Shown: positions 28,495 to 38,540, counted from the first letter of the stretch. The stretch is DNA of 64,000 nt from Dokdonella sp. (GCF_019634845.1 NZ_JAHCAQ010000001.1:248001-312000), one strand, 5' to 3'. The notes: generated from the sequence alone by a model not told the origin. Numbers and translations: made by a program.

Positions 28495-31400
28495 TCAGGC
28501 CGCCACCCGTGCGCCGAGCGTGCGCAGCAGGTCGGTGGCGGCGCGCAGGCGTTCGGCGCTGCCTTCGAGCGGCATCCTGAATTTGAGCTTGTCGGGGCCG
28601 TCGAGTGCGTATACGCGCGGCTGCGACTGGATCAAGCGGATCACCGCCAGCGGTTCGATCGCCGGTTGCGGCTGGAAGATCACGCGACCGCCCTGCGCGC
28701 CGAGTTCGAGCTTGCGGATGCCCAGCGGCGTCGCCGCGAGCTTGAGCGAGGTGACCGCGAACAGTTGCTTGACCGCATCGGGCAGCAGGCCGAAACGGTC
28801 GACCATCTCCACTTGCAGTCCGCGCAGCTCCTCATCGTTGCGCGCGCTGGCGATGCGTTTGTACAGCGTCAGCCGCGTGTTGACGTCGGGCAGGTAGTCG
28901 TCGGGGATGAGCGCGGGGATGTTGAGCGCGATGTCGGCCTCGTTGCTGCTGGTGAGCTCGAAGTCGGGCACCTTGCCGGTTTTCAGCGCGCGGACCGCGC
29001 GATCGAGCATTTCGGTGTAGAGCGCAAAGCCGACTTCCTCGATCTGGCCCGATTGTTCCTCGCCGAGCAGCTCGCCGGCGCCGCGGATCTCCAGGTCATG
29101 GGTGGCCAGCGTGAAGCCGGCGCCGAGTTCGTCAAGCGAGGCCAGCGCCTCGAGGCGCTTCTCGGCATCGGCGGTGATCGCGCGACCCTCGGGCACCATG
29201 AGGTAGGCATAGGCGCGGTGATGCGAGCGACCGACGCGGCCACGCAACTGGTGGAGCTGGGCCAGGCCGAAGCGGTCGGCGCGGTTGATGATGATCGTGT
29301 TGGCGCTGGGTACGTCGATGCCCGATTCGATGATCGTGGTCGCCACCAGCACGTTGAAGCGCTGGCGGTAGAAGTCGAGCATGATCTGCTCGAGATCCTT
29401 GTCGGGCATCTGGCCGTGGGCGTAGCGGATGCGCGCCTCGGGCATGAGCTCGGCCAGTTCGCGCGCGGTCCTTTCGATCGTCTCCACGTCGTTGTGGACG
29501 AAGTAGACCTGGCCACCGCGCGCGTGCTCGCGTTGCATGGCCTCGCGGATCGTGGCGCTGTCGTAGGGGCCGATGAAGGTCTGCACCGCGAGGCGATTGG
29601 CCGGCGGCGTGGCGATGATCGACAGGTCGCGCAGTCCGGTCATCGCGAGGTTGAGCGTGCGCGGGATCGGTGTGGCGGTGAGCGTGAGCACGTCGACTTC
29701 GGCGCGCAGCTTCTTGAGCGCCTCCTTCTGGCGTACGCCGAAACGCTGCTCCTCGTCGATCACGACCAGGCCCAGGTCCTTGAAGCGCACCTCGTCCTGC
29801 ACGAGCTTGTGGGTGCCGATCATCACGTCGACCTCGCCGGCGGCGAGACGGTCGAGCGCGGTGCGCATGTCGCGCGGCGACTTGAAACGCGACAGTACCT
29901 CGACGCGGACCGGCCAGTCGGCGAAACGGTCGCGGAAGTTCTGGTAGTGCTGCTGCGCCAGCAGCGTGGTCGGTGCCAGCACCGCCACCTGGCGGCCGGC
30001 CGTGGCGGTGGCGAAGGCCGCGCGCAGCGCCACCTCGGTCTTGCCGAAGCCGACGTCGCCGCAAACCACGCGGTCCATCGGTCGCGGCGAGGCCAGATCA
30101 TCGAGCACGGCGGCGATCGCGGCGCTCTGGTCGGGCGTTTCCTCGAACGGGAAGGTGGCGCCGAACTGCTCGATGAGCGCACGGTCGATCGGCAGCGCCA
30201 CGCCGCGGCGGGCTTCGCGCTGGGCGTAGATCGCGAGCAGCTCGGCAGCGGCGTCGCGCACCTTCTGCGCAGCCTTCTTGCGCGCGCGCTCCCAGGCGTC
30301 GCCGCCGAGCGCGTGCAGCGGCGCCAGCTCGGGCGCCGTGCCCGAGTAGCGCGACACGAGGTGCAGTTGGGCGACCGGCACGTAGAGCTTGTCGCCCTTG
30401 GCGTATTCGATGGCGAGGAACTCGGCCGGCTCCTCGCCGTATTGCTGGCGGCCGCCGACATCGAGCTTGATGAGGCCCTGGTAGCGCCCCACGCCGTGAT
30501 CGACGTGCACGATCGGCGCCCCGATCGACAGCTCCGCCAGGTCGCGCAGCACCGCCTCGGGGTCGCGCGCGGCACGCTTGCGGCGCCGCGCCTGTTGCGC
30601 GCGCTCGCCGTAGAGCTCACGTTCGGTGAGCACCGTGAGCGCGGGCTGGGACAGCGCAAAGCCCTGCTCGAGCGGCGCCACCGTGATACCGAAGCGCTGC
30701 CCGGCGCCGGGCGATGCCGATGGCGCCGCGGTCGGCTCCGCAGCCGCAAGCCCCGGGCGCGCGGCGTGGTCGGGCTGGACGGCGGCGGTGTCCGCGACGA
30801 AGTCGCGCCACGAGACGACCGGCATCGGTCGCAACTGCGCCTGCGCCAGCTGCTCGATGAGCGCCTCGCGGCGTCCGGGCGAATCAACCGCGAGCAGTAC
30901 GCGGCCGGGGTAGGCGGCGAGGAATTGCCGCAGCGCCACGCCGGGTTCCTCGCCCTTGCGATTGAGCGGCAGCATCGGTGCCGGCTGGGTGCCCAGATCG
31001 GTCGCATGCGCGCCCTGCGCGGTGGCGACGGCGGCATCGTCGCCGGCGCGTGCGATCACGTCGACGCGCAGCGCGGCGTTGAGCCGTTCGCGCAGTTGCT
31101 GCGGTGGCAGGTACAGCTCGCCGGGCGGCAGTACCGGGCGCTCGAGGTCGTGCGCCCGTTGCTCGTAGCGCGTGGTGGTCTGTGTCCAGAAGCCCTCGCT
31201 GGCCTCGAGTGCGCCGGCGCCGAGCACGAACAGCGCCTCGCCGGGCAGGTAGTCGAACAGCGTCTCGGTATGCTCGAAGAACAGCGGCAGGTAGTACTCG
31301 ATGCCGGCCGGCGCACCGCCTTCCTTGATGTCCTGGTAGAGCGGACAGCGCCGCGGATCGAGCGCAAAGCGCTCGCGCAGCGTGTTGCGGAAGGCCTTGG

Positions 31401-32079
31401 CCGAGTCCTCGGTCAGCGGGAACTCGCGCGCGGGCAGCAGGCGCACGGTGTCGACCTTGTGCTGCGAGCGCTGTGTCTCGGGATCGAAACTGCGGATCGA
31501 CTCGATTTCCTCGTCGAACAGCTCGATGCGGTAGGGCGTGGGGCTGCCCATCGGGTAGAGGTCGAGCAAGGCGCCGCGGATCGCGAAGTCGCCCGGCTCG
31601 TTGACCTGCGGCACGTTGCGATAGCCGGCCGCGGCGAGGCGGCGCTGCTCGGTGCCGAGGTCGAGGCGCTCGCGCACGCCGAGCATGAGGCTCGATGCCG
31701 CCAGGTAGCTGCGCGGTGCGAGGCGCTGCATCAGCGTCGCCGCCGGCACCACGAGCACGCCGCGCCTGAGCGCCGGCAGGCGGTACAGCGTCGCCACGCG
31801 CTGCGAGACGATGTCGGCATGCGGCGAGAACAGGTCGTAGGGCAGTGTTTCCCAGTCGGGAAACTGCAATACCTCGAGCCCGCTGCCGGCGAATACCGCG
31901 ATCTCGGCTTCGAGTGCATGGGCGGCATGGGTGTCGCGCGTGACCACGACGATGAGCCCGTCGCGCGCGCTGCCGGCGCGTGCGAGCGCGAGCGCGAGTG
32001 CCGAGCCATGCGGCGCGAGCCACTGGCGGCGTTGCCGGGGCGAGGTCGGTAGCGGTGGCTGGAGCAGGGGCGAGTTCAT
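28495..32079 (-). CDS. mfd: Mfd, transcription-repair coupling factor
   Basis: 1194 residues (E. coli has 1148). Domains in order: UvrB-like N-terminal module, RNA-polymerase interaction domain, then a RecG-like translocase with Walker A GDVGFGKTEVALRAAF, DEEQRFGVRQKE (DExx box), LTLTATPIPRTLNLAM, and the TRG region, then the UvrA-binding C-terminus. It pushes stalled RNA polymerase off lesions and recruits UvrA. A minus-strand -10-like TAAAAT lies at 32136-32141, about 60 bases upstream. It converges on the toxin-antitoxin remnant, with the stop 37 bases beyond that remnant's stop. Confidence 0.97.
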   Translation of the reverse strand: MNSPLLQPPLPTSPRQRRQWLAPHGSALALALARAGSARDGLIVVVTRDTHAAHALEAEIAVFAGSGLEVLQFPDWETLPYDLFSPHADIVSQRVATLYRLPALRRGVLVVPAATLMQRLAPRSYLAASSLMLGVRERLDLGTEQRRLAAAGYRNVPQVNEPGDFAIRGALLDLYPMGSPTPYRIELFDEEIESIRSFDPETQRSQHKVDTVRLLPAREFPLTEDSAKAFRNTLRERFALDPRRCPLYQDIKEGGAPAGIEYYLPLFFEHTETLFDYLPGEALFVLGAGALEASEGFWTQTTTRYEQRAHDLERPVLPPGELYLPPQQLRERLNAALRVDVIARAGDDAAVATAQGAHATDLGTQPAPMLPLNRKGEEPGVALRQFLAAYPGRVLLAVDSPGRREALIEQLAQAQLRPMPVVSWRDFVADTAAVQPDHAARPGLAAAEPTAAPSASPGAGQRFGITVAPLEQGFALSQPALTVLTERELYGERAQQARRRKRAARDPEAVLRDLAELSIGAPIVHVDHGVGRYQGLIKLDVGGRQQYGEEPAEFLAIEYAKGDKLYVPVAQLHLVSRYSGTAPELAPLHALGGDAWERARKKAAQKVRDAAAELLAIYAQREARRGVALPIDRALIEQFGATFPFEETPDQSAAIAAVLDDLASPRPMDRVVCGDVGFGKTEVALRAAFATATAGRQVAVLAPTTLLAQQHYQNFRDRFADWPVRVEVLSRFKSPRDMRTALDRLAAGEVDVMIGTHKLVQDEVRFKDLGLVVIDEEQRFGVRQKEALKKLRAEVDVLTLTATPIPRTLNLAMTGLRDLSIIATPPANRLAVQTFIGPYDSATIREAMQREHARGGQVYFVHNDVETIERTARELAELMPEARIRYAHGQMPDKDLEQIMLDFYRQRFNVLVATTIIESGIDVPSANTIIINRADRFGLAQLHQLRGRVGRSHHRAYAYLMVPEGRAITADAEKRLEALASLDELGAGFTLATHDLEIRGAGELLGEEQSGQIEEVGFALYTEMLDRAVRALKTGKVPDFELTSSNEADIALNIPALIPDDYLPDVNTRLTLYKRIASARNDEELRGLQVEMVDRFGLLPDAVKQLFAVTSLKLAATPLGIRKLELGAQGGRVIFQPQPAIEPLAVIRLIQSQPRVYALDGPDKLKFRMPLEGSAERLRAATDLLRTLGARVAA

Positions 32080-32274
32080 CGATGGGTGCCGCGGCGGGAC
32101 ATTCCGCGCGCCGCGACAAGGCGAGCCAAACCGGCATTTTAGCCGGTCGCCCGCGCGCAGCGTAAGCGCGGGCGCCGGCGGCTGGCCTTTACCGCGCGTT
32201 TACGCCACGCGCGGCGAAGCGATCGCCGCAATCGGCGAGAATGGCGCAATGCAACGACGAGGAGCGGGCCGGGC

Positions 32275-33396
32275 ATGAGGTCCAGGCGTTGGCAGCTGTG
32301 CACCTGTGCCGTGGCGCTGTGGGCGCTGGCGGCCTGTTCGCGCGAGAGGGCGCCGCCCCGGACTGCCTCCGTGCCCGTCACGGTCACGCGCGCGGTCACG
32401 CGCGACCTGCCGATCGTGGTCAGCGCACCCGGCACGGTGGAGGCGATCAATGCGGTCGCGGTCAAGTCGCGCGTCGACGGCCAGTTGCTCGAGGCGCTGG
32501 TCGGCGATGGCGCCGAGGTGGCGGCGGGCCAGCTCCTGTTCCGCATCGATCCGCGTCCGGCACAGGCCGCGCTGCAGCAGGCGCAGGCGGCGCTCGCGCG
32601 TGATCGCGCCACGCTGGTGCAGGCGCGCTCGCAGGTCGAACGCTACCGCGACGTCGCGGCCAAGGGCTATCTCTCGGCCGATCAGATGGAGCAGTACCGC
32701 ACCAATCTCGGTGTGGCGCAGGCGGCGGTCAAGGTCGACGAAGCCAACCTCGAGGCGGCGCGCCTGACGCTCGGCTACACGCAGATCCATGCACCGATGG
32801 CCGGCCGCCTCGGTCGCATCGCCGTGCAGCCCGGCAATCTCGTCAAGGCCAACGACAGCACGGCCCTGGTCACGCTCAACCAGATCGAACCGATTTACGT
32901 CAGCTTCGCCCTGCCGGGCAGCCAGGTGGGCCGCGTGCTGGCGGCGCAGCAGGCCGCGCCGCTGCTCGTGCTGGCGAGCGCGCCCGGCATTGCGCCGCCG
33001 GTCGAGGGGCACCTGGCCTTCGTCGACAATGCGGTCGACAGTGCCAGCGGCACGATCCGCCTGCGCGGCGAGTTCGCCAACGCGGGCCATGTGCTGTGGC
33101 CGGGCCAGCTCGTCAGCGTCGAACTCACGCTGGGCCATGATGCCAACGCCGTGGTGCTGCCGGCCAAGGCCGTGCAGAACGGTCCGCACGGCAGCTACGT
33201 GTATCTGGTGCGGCCCGATCGCAGCGCGCTGCAGCGGCCGGTCACGGTGGCGCGCGTGCACGAGGGTGTCGCGATCATCGAACAGGGCGTCGCCGATGGC
33301 GACCTCGTGGTGCTCGATGGCCAGTCGCGGGTGCAGGACGGCAGCGAGCTGAAATTCGATGCGGACGCTGCCAGCGCGGCAGATTCGCGGCCGTGA
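32275..33396 (+). CDS. RND efflux periplasmic adaptor (membrane-fusion lipoprotein)
   Basis: 373 residues with a lipoprotein signal ending LAACS. The MdtA/AcrA architecture is visible: lipoyl-like half motifs around VKSRVDGQLLEALVGDGAEV and YTQIHAPMAGRLGRI, an alpha-hairpin (AQAALARDRATLVQARSQVE), beta barrel and membrane-proximal domain. It links the inner-membrane pump to an outer-membrane channel. GGAGCGGG precedes the ATG. It overlaps the pump gene by four bases (GTGA), implying translational coupling. Confidence 0.92.
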   Translation: MRSRRWQLCTCAVALWALAACSRERAPPRTASVPVTVTRAVTRDLPIVVSAPGTVEAINAVAVKSRVDGQLLEALVGDGAEVAAGQLLFRIDPRPAQAALQQAQAALARDRATLVQARSQVERYRDVAAKGYLSADQMEQYRTNLGVAQAAVKVDEANLEAARLTLGYTQIHAPMAGRLGRIAVQPGNLVKANDSTALVTLNQIEPIYVSFALPGSQVGRVLAAQQAAPLLVLASAPGIAPPVEGHLAFVDNAVDSASGTIRLRGEFANAGHVLWPGQLVSVELTLGHDANAVVLPAKAVQNGPHGSYVYLVRPDRSALQRPVTVARVHEGVAIIEQGVADGDLVVLDGQSRVQDGSELKFDADAASAADSRP

Positions 33397-36300
33397 ACAT
33401 CTCCGCGCTGTTCGTGCGGCGCCCGGTCATGACCACGCTGGTCATGCTCGGCATCGTCGTGTTCGGCATCGTCGGCTATCGCGCGTTGCCGGTGGCCGCG
33501 CTGCCCAACGTCGACTTCCCGACGATCTCGGTCAATGCGAGCCTGCCCGGCGCCTCGCCGGCGACGATGGCGTCGGCGGTGGCAACACCGCTCGAAAAGC
33601 AGTTTTCGACGATCCCCGCGATCGACTCGATGACCTCGCAGAGCTCGCTGGGCTCGACCAACATCACGCTGCAGTTCGCGCTCGACCGCAACATCGATGC
33701 CGCCGCGCAGGATGTGCAGGCGGCCATTTCCTCGGCCCTGCGCCAGTTGCCGCCGCAGATGACCTCGCCGCCGACGCTGCGCAAGGTCAATCCGGCCGAA
33801 TCGCCGATCTTCTTCATCGCGTTCACTTCGAGCACGATGCGCCTGTCGGCACTCAACGAGTACGCCGAGAACACGCTGGCGCAGCGCATCTCGATGGTCG
33901 GCGGCGTGGCCCAGGTCAATGTGTGGGGTTCACAGAAGTATGCGGTGCGCATCGATCTCGACCCGCATGCGCTGGCCGCGCGTGGCCTGGGCATCGACAC
34001 CATCGCCGGCGCGGTCGGTCGCGGCAACGTCAACCTGCCGACCGGCACGCTGTATGGTCCCGACCGCGTCTACAACGTCATGGTCGATGGCCAGATGCAC
34101 GACGCGGCTGCGTTCGGCGAGCTCATCGTCAGTTATCGCGATGGCGCGCCGGTGCGGCTGCGCGACGTGGCGCGGGTCTACGACGGCGTGCAGAACGACA
34201 AGGGCGGTGCGCTGCTCAACGGCGAGCGCGGCATCGTGCTGGCGGTGCAGAAGCAGCCCGGCGCCAACACGATCCAGGTCGTCGACGACATCCGCGCGCT
34301 GTTGCCGGGCTTCGAGCGCACGCTGCCCGCGGGCGCGAAACTGGAGATCATGTACGACCGCTCGCAGAGCATCCGCGAGTCCGTCGACGAGGTGAAGTTC
34401 AGCCTCATGCTGGCGTTGGCGCTGGTGGTGCTGGTGATCTTCCTGTTCCTGCGCAATCTGTCGGCCACGCTGATTCCTTCGCTCGCGCTGCCGATGTCGA
34501 TCGTCGGCACGTTCGCGGTGATGTACGCATTCGATTTCTCGATCGACAACCTGTCGCTGATGGCGTTGACGCTGGCGGTCGGCTTCGTGGTGGACGACGC
34601 GATCGTCATGCTCGAGAACATCGCCCGCCACATGGAGATGGGCAAGGATCGGCTGCGCGCGACGCTCGACGGCGCACGCGAAGTCGGCTTCACGATCGTG
34701 TCGATGACGCTGTCACTGGCCGCGGTGTTCATCCCGGTGGTGTTCATGGGCGGCATCATCGGGCGCTTGCTGCGCGAGTTCTCGGTGACGATCGTTGCCG
34801 CGGTGCTGGTGTCGGGCCTGGTGTCGCTGACGCTGACGCCGATGCTGTGCAGCCGCTGGCTGCAGGCGCCACAGTCGATTCGTCACGGCCCGCTATACCA
34901 GTGGAGCGAGCGCGCCTACGAGCGCGTGCAAGCCGGCTACCGCCACACGCTCGAGGCCTGCGTGAACCATCCGCGCGCGGTGCTCGGCCTGTTCCTCGCG
35001 CTGATCATCGCCACCGGGGTGCTCATCGTGCGGGTGCCCAAGGGCTTCCTGCCCAACGACGACACCGGCCAGATCTTCGTTTCCACCCAGGGCGCGCAGG
35101 ACATCGGCTTCGAGGCCATGCTCGAAAAGCAGCGCGCGGCGATCGACATCATCCGCGCCGATCCCAATGTCGCCTACGTGATGGCCTTCGTCGGTGCCGG
35201 CTTTGGCGGCGGCGCGCTCAACCAGGGCCGGCTCATCGTCAATCTCAAGCCGATGGGGCAGCGGCTCGGTGCCGATGCGGTGGTGCAGCGGCTGCGCCCC
35301 AAGCTGCAGGGCATTCCCGGTCTGCAGGCGTTTCCGCAAAACCTGCCGCTGATCCGCATCGGCGGCCGCCCGACCAACAGCGTCTACCAGTTTGCGCTGC
35401 AGGACACCGACACGCGCCAGCTGTTCGAGTGGACGCCGCGCGTGGTCGCCGCGCTGGCCAGGCAGCGCGGATTCCTCGATGTGAGCAGCGACATGCTCAT
35501 CGCCAATCCGCAGCTCGACGTGACGATCGACCGCGACGCGGCGGCGGCCTACGGCGTGACGCCGCAGGCGATCGAGACCGCGCTGTACCAGGCCTTCGGT
35601 CCGGCCCAGGTGTCGACGATCTACACCGACTCCGACCAGTTCTGGGTGCTGATGCAGGTCGATCCGCAGCTGCAGGCCGACCCCGCGGTGCTGTCGTCGA
35701 TCTACCTGACGCCGACGCAGGCGCCGGGCGGTGCCGCCGGGGCCGTACCCCCGGCGCAGCTCGTGCCGCTGTCGGCGGTGACGCGCACCGGCCAGTCGGT
35801 CGGCGCCGCCACGATCAACCACCTCGGCCAGGTGCCGGCGACCACGGTGTCATTCAATCTCGAGCCCGGCATGGCGCTGAGCGATGCGGTGGCGACGATC
35901 GACCGCGTGGTGGCCGAACTCAAGCTGCCCGAGACGATCAGTGCTTCGCTGCAGGGTACCGCGCAGTCGTTCCAGGCCTCGGTGGCGGGCATGGGCATGC
36001 TGCTGTTGCTGGCCGTGTTCGTGATTTACCTCGTGCTCGGCATCCTCTACGAGAGCTTCATCCACCCGTTGACGATCCTGTCGGGCCTGCCCACGGCCGT
36101 GTTCGGCGCCCTGCTCACGCTGCTCGTGTTCGGCCGCGAGCTCGACCTGTACGGCGCGGTCGGGCTCATCATGCTGATCGGCATCGTCAAGAAGAACGCG
36201 ATCATGATGATCGACTTCGCACTCGACAGGCAGCGCGCGGGCGAGGATGCGCGCCACGCGATCGTCGATGCCAGCGTGATCCGCTTCCGGCCGATCATGA

Positions 36301-36524
36301 TGACGACGTTCGCCGCGCTGATGGGCACGCTGCCGATCGCGCTCGGCGTCGGCGCCGGCGCCGAGGCGCGGCGACCACTCGGCCTCGCGGTGGTCGGCGG
36401 CCTCGTCACCTCGCAGCTCCTCACGCTCTACATCACGCCGGTGATCTACCTGTATTTCGAGCGCCTGCAGGAGCGGCTGCGTGGGCGCCGCGCCCGCGCC
36501 TCAGCGCCGGCGCAGGCGGTGTGA
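33393..36524 (+). CDS. RND multidrug efflux pump, inner-membrane subunit (MdtB/MdtC-like)
   Basis: 1043 residues starting at GTG 33393. Twelve transmembrane segments and two large periplasmic loops; the proton relay is present: Asp-Asp in VGFVVDDAIVMLENIAR (TM4) and Lys in LIGIVKKNAIMMIDFAL (TM10). The N-terminus FVRRPVMTTLVMLGIVVFG is typical of HAE1 pumps. It expels drugs, detergents or other amphiphiles using the proton gradient. Only one pump gene is present (MdtBC has two) and no TolC-type channel gene is adjacent. Substrates cannot be told from sequence. Confidence 0.94.
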   Translation: MNISALFVRRPVMTTLVMLGIVVFGIVGYRALPVAALPNVDFPTISVNASLPGASPATMASAVATPLEKQFSTIPAIDSMTSQSSLGSTNITLQFALDRNIDAAAQDVQAAISSALRQLPPQMTSPPTLRKVNPAESPIFFIAFTSSTMRLSALNEYAENTLAQRISMVGGVAQVNVWGSQKYAVRIDLDPHALAARGLGIDTIAGAVGRGNVNLPTGTLYGPDRVYNVMVDGQMHDAAAFGELIVSYRDGAPVRLRDVARVYDGVQNDKGGALLNGERGIVLAVQKQPGANTIQVVDDIRALLPGFERTLPAGAKLEIMYDRSQSIRESVDEVKFSLMLALALVVLVIFLFLRNLSATLIPSLALPMSIVGTFAVMYAFDFSIDNLSLMALTLAVGFVVDDAIVMLENIARHMEMGKDRLRATLDGAREVGFTIVSMTLSLAAVFIPVVFMGGIIGRLLREFSVTIVAAVLVSGLVSLTLTPMLCSRWLQAPQSIRHGPLYQWSERAYERVQAGYRHTLEACVNHPRAVLGLFLALIIATGVLIVRVPKGFLPNDDTGQIFVSTQGAQDIGFEAMLEKQRAAIDIIRADPNVAYVMAFVGAGFGGGALNQGRLIVNLKPMGQRLGADAVVQRLRPKLQGIPGLQAFPQNLPLIRIGGRPTNSVYQFALQDTDTRQLFEWTPRVVAALARQRGFLDVSSDMLIANPQLDVTIDRDAAAAYGVTPQAIETALYQAFGPAQVSTIYTDSDQFWVLMQVDPQLQADPAVLSSIYLTPTQAPGGAAGAVPPAQLVPLSAVTRTGQSVGAATINHLGQVPATTVSFNLEPGMALSDAVATIDRVVAELKLPETISASLQGTAQSFQASVAGMGMLLLLAVFVIYLVLGILYESFIHPLTILSGLPTAVFGALLTLLVFGRELDLYGAVGLIMLIGIVKKNAIMMIDFALDRQRAGEDARHAIVDASVIRFRPIMMTTFAALMGTLPIALGVGAGAEARRPLGLAVVGGLVTSQLLTLYITPVIYLYFERLQERLRGRRARASAPAQAV

Positions 36525-37064
36525 CAGGTCGAAGCGCACGCGCACCACGCCGGGTTCGTCCTCACTCGCCTCGCGGGTGGCGCCCAAGCGCCGCGAGAAC
36601 TCGAGCATCTGCGTGTTCTGCGCCAGCACCGTACCCCACAGGCTGGCGACGCCGCGCTGCCGCGCCTCGCGCACGAGCCGATGCATGAGCGCGCGCCCGA
36701 GGCCATGTCCGGCCAGGGTCGGGTCGGTGATCACGGCGAACTCGGCGCCACTGCCGACCGCATCGACGAAGAAGCGCGCCTCGCCGCGGATCTCGCCGTC
36801 CTCGTCGAGCACCACATAGGCGGCGCCGACGGCGGGATCGACGGTGGCGAAGCGCGTGGCCGCCTCCAGCGACAGCTCATTGATGCGGTGAAACGTGCGC
36901 TGGCGCACCTGCTCGGGGTCGAGGCGCTGGAAAGCGCGTTGCAGGGCCGGCACGTCGCTCGGGTGGATCGCGCGCAGGCGGTAGAGGCGGCCGTCACGCG
37001 CGCGGAACGCACGGCCGCGCGTGGGCGAGCGGCGGGTGGCGGCGGGCGGGCGCGGCGTCGACAT
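36501..37064 (-). CDS. GNAT-family N-acetyltransferase
   Basis: 187 residues with a GNAT fold: YRLRAIHPSDVPALQRAFQRLDPEQVRQRTFH, then YVVLDEDGEIRGEARFF, and the acetyl-CoA loop DPTLAGHGLGRALMHRLV (Q/RxxGxG/A form). It resembles the C-terminal acetyltransferase part of protein acetylases such as Pat/PatZ, but without the CoA-ligase domain. Substrate unknown. Its 3' end overlaps the 3' end of the RND pump by 24 bases, tail to tail. Confidence 0.82.
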   Translation of the reverse strand: MSTPRPPAATRRSPTRGRAFRARDGRLYRLRAIHPSDVPALQRAFQRLDPEQVRQRTFHRINELSLEAATRFATVDPAVGAAYVVLDEDGEIRGEARFFVDAVGSGAEFAVITDPTLAGHGLGRALMHRLVREARQRGVASLWGTVLAQNTQMLEFSRRLGATREASEDEPGVVRVRFDLSHRLRRR

Positions 37065-37189
37065 GCGCGGCAGCGGCGGTCAAACAGGCCGCCAGCATGC
37101 CACGGCGCGACGCCAGCGTCGCGCGTGGCGCATAATGGCGGGGTTCGCGCATCGCCGGGGGCGGCGCGACCCACTGGGTTGGGGACGAC

Positions 37190-37564
37190 ATGAGCCACCA
37201 AGCAAGCGGCATGCGTGATGCCGATCTGGACGACCTGTGCGCGCGCTGGCCCGGCGCGACGCGCGCGATCAAGTGGGAAGTGGACCTGGTGTGGAGCGTG
37301 GCCGGCAAGATGTTCGTCGCCCTGTGCACGCTCGGCCCCGACCGCGGCCGGCTGTCGTTCAAGGTCGAACCCGAGCAGTACGCCGCGCTCAGCGGCCGAC
37401 CGGGCATGATGCCGGCGCCCTACACCGGCAGCATGTTCTGGATCAGCGTGACCGAGCCCGAGCGGTTCTCGACCGCCGATCTTGCGGCCTGGGTACGCGG
37501 TTCCTACGACCTCGTGCGGGCCACGCTGCCGAAGAAGACCCAGGACGCACTCGACGCGTCGTGA
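37190..37564 (+). CDS. MmcQ/YjbR family protein
   Basis: 124 residues with the YjbR pattern: LCARWPGATRAIKWEVDLVWSVAGKMFV, LSFKVEPEQYAAL, PAPYTGSMFWISV and a final helix SYDLVRATLPKKTQ. YjbR proteins adopt a CyaY-like fold and are annotated as putative DNA-binding; the role is not settled. A CATAAT box is at 37131-37136. Confidence 0.85.
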   Translation: MSHQASGMRDADLDDLCARWPGATRAIKWEVDLVWSVAGKMFVALCTLGPDRGRLSFKVEPEQYAALSGRPGMMPAPYTGSMFWISVTEPERFSTADLAAWVRGSYDLVRATLPKKTQDALDAS

Positions 37565-37631
37565 AACCTGCCACGATGCGCGCCGCGCTTGCGGCGCCGA
37601 CGTCCCCATTCCCCCTGCCAGCCCCTGTCCC

Positions 37632-38540
37632 ATGTCGACCCAGGCCGATTCGCTCAAGACGATCTTCTACGCGCTCGGTGCCAATTTCGCGATCTTCCTC
37701 ACCAAGGCCGGGGCCGCCGCCGCCACCGGTTCGGGCGCGATGTTTGCCGAGGCCGTGCATTCGCTGGCCGACTGCGCCAACCAGCTGTTGCTGCTGCTCG
37801 GACTGCGCAGCGCGCGGCGTGCCGCTTCCGAGGAGCATCCGCTCGGCGAGGGCAAGGCCGTGTACTTCTGGTCGTTCCTCGTCGCGCTGCTGCTGTTCTC
37901 GGTCGGCGGCGCGTTCTCGATCTGGGAAGGTCTGCACAAGCTCTCGCATCCCGAGCCGTTGCGCTGGCCGTGGCTTGCGATCGGCGTGCTCGGCTTCGGT
38001 GTCGTCGCCGAGAGCCTGTCGATGTGGGGCTGCCTGCGCGAGGTCAACAAGGCGCGTGGCGACAAGAGCCTGTGGCGCTGGTTCCGCGACAGCCGCCAGA
38101 GCGAGCTCATCGTCGTGTTCGGCGAGGATTTCGCCGCCTTGTGCGGCCTGAGCTTCGCACTCGCAGCGGTGAGCCTCACCGCGATCACCGGCAATCCGCT
38201 CTACGACGCCGCGGGCACGCTCGCGATCGGCGTGCTGCTGGTGCTGGTCGCGATCTTCATCGCGATCGAGGTCAAGGCACTGCTGATCGGGCAGAGCGCC
38301 GACGCCGAACTGCGGCGGGACCTGCGGGCGTTCCTCGACGCGCGCGACGAAATCGCCGAGGTCTATCGCCTCATCACGCTGCAGCTCGGTCCCGACGTGA
38401 TGGTGGCGATCAAGGCGCGCATGCAGGGCGCTGCCAGCGGCGACGAGCTGATCGCCGCGATCAATGCGGTGGAACGCGACCTGAAGGCGCGCTTCGCCCA
38501 GGTGCGCTGGTCATTCTTCGAGCCCGATATCGCCGATTGA
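37632..38540 (+). CDS. Cation diffusion facilitator (CDF) transporter
   Basis: 302 residues, six transmembrane helices. TM2 has the usual metal site AEAVHSLADCANQ (HxxxD), followed by RRAASEEHPLGEGKAVYFW. TM5, where zinc CDFs have HxxxD/DxxxD, reads VVFGEDFAALCGL (E-D), as in the SLC30A9-like branch, so the metal specificity may not be zinc. A cytoplasmic domain (about 205-300) lies at the C-terminus. It starts 67 bases after the YjbR gene, same strand. It exchanges a divalent metal for protons at the inner membrane. Confidence 0.88.
   Translation: MSTQADSLKTIFYALGANFAIFLTKAGAAAATGSGAMFAEAVHSLADCANQLLLLLGLRSARRAASEEHPLGEGKAVYFWSFLVALLLFSVGGAFSIWEGLHKLSHPEPLRWPWLAIGVLGFGVVAESLSMWGCLREVNKARGDKSLWRWFRDSRQSELIVVFGEDFAALCGLSFALAAVSLTAITGNPLYDAAGTLAIGVLLVLVAIFIAIEVKALLIGQSADAELRRDLRAFLDARDEIAEVYRLITLQLGPDVMVAIKARMQGAASGDELIAAINAVERDLKARFAQVRWSFFEPDIAD

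Noticed and set aside
28317-28580. Extension of the antitoxin frame beyond GNEAW as a genuine fusion domain
   Set aside because: The extra residues are Arg/Ala-rich without pattern and run antisense into mfd; better explained as loss of the stop by deletion.
28666-32052. 1128-codon open frame on the plus strand
   Set aside because: Exact antisense of mfd, no domain seen, composition rich in Arg/His/Glu from complementary codons.
33359-36688. Plus-strand 1109-codon frame covering the RND pump
   Set aside because: It overlaps the true pump gene in another frame and its translation shows no family pattern.
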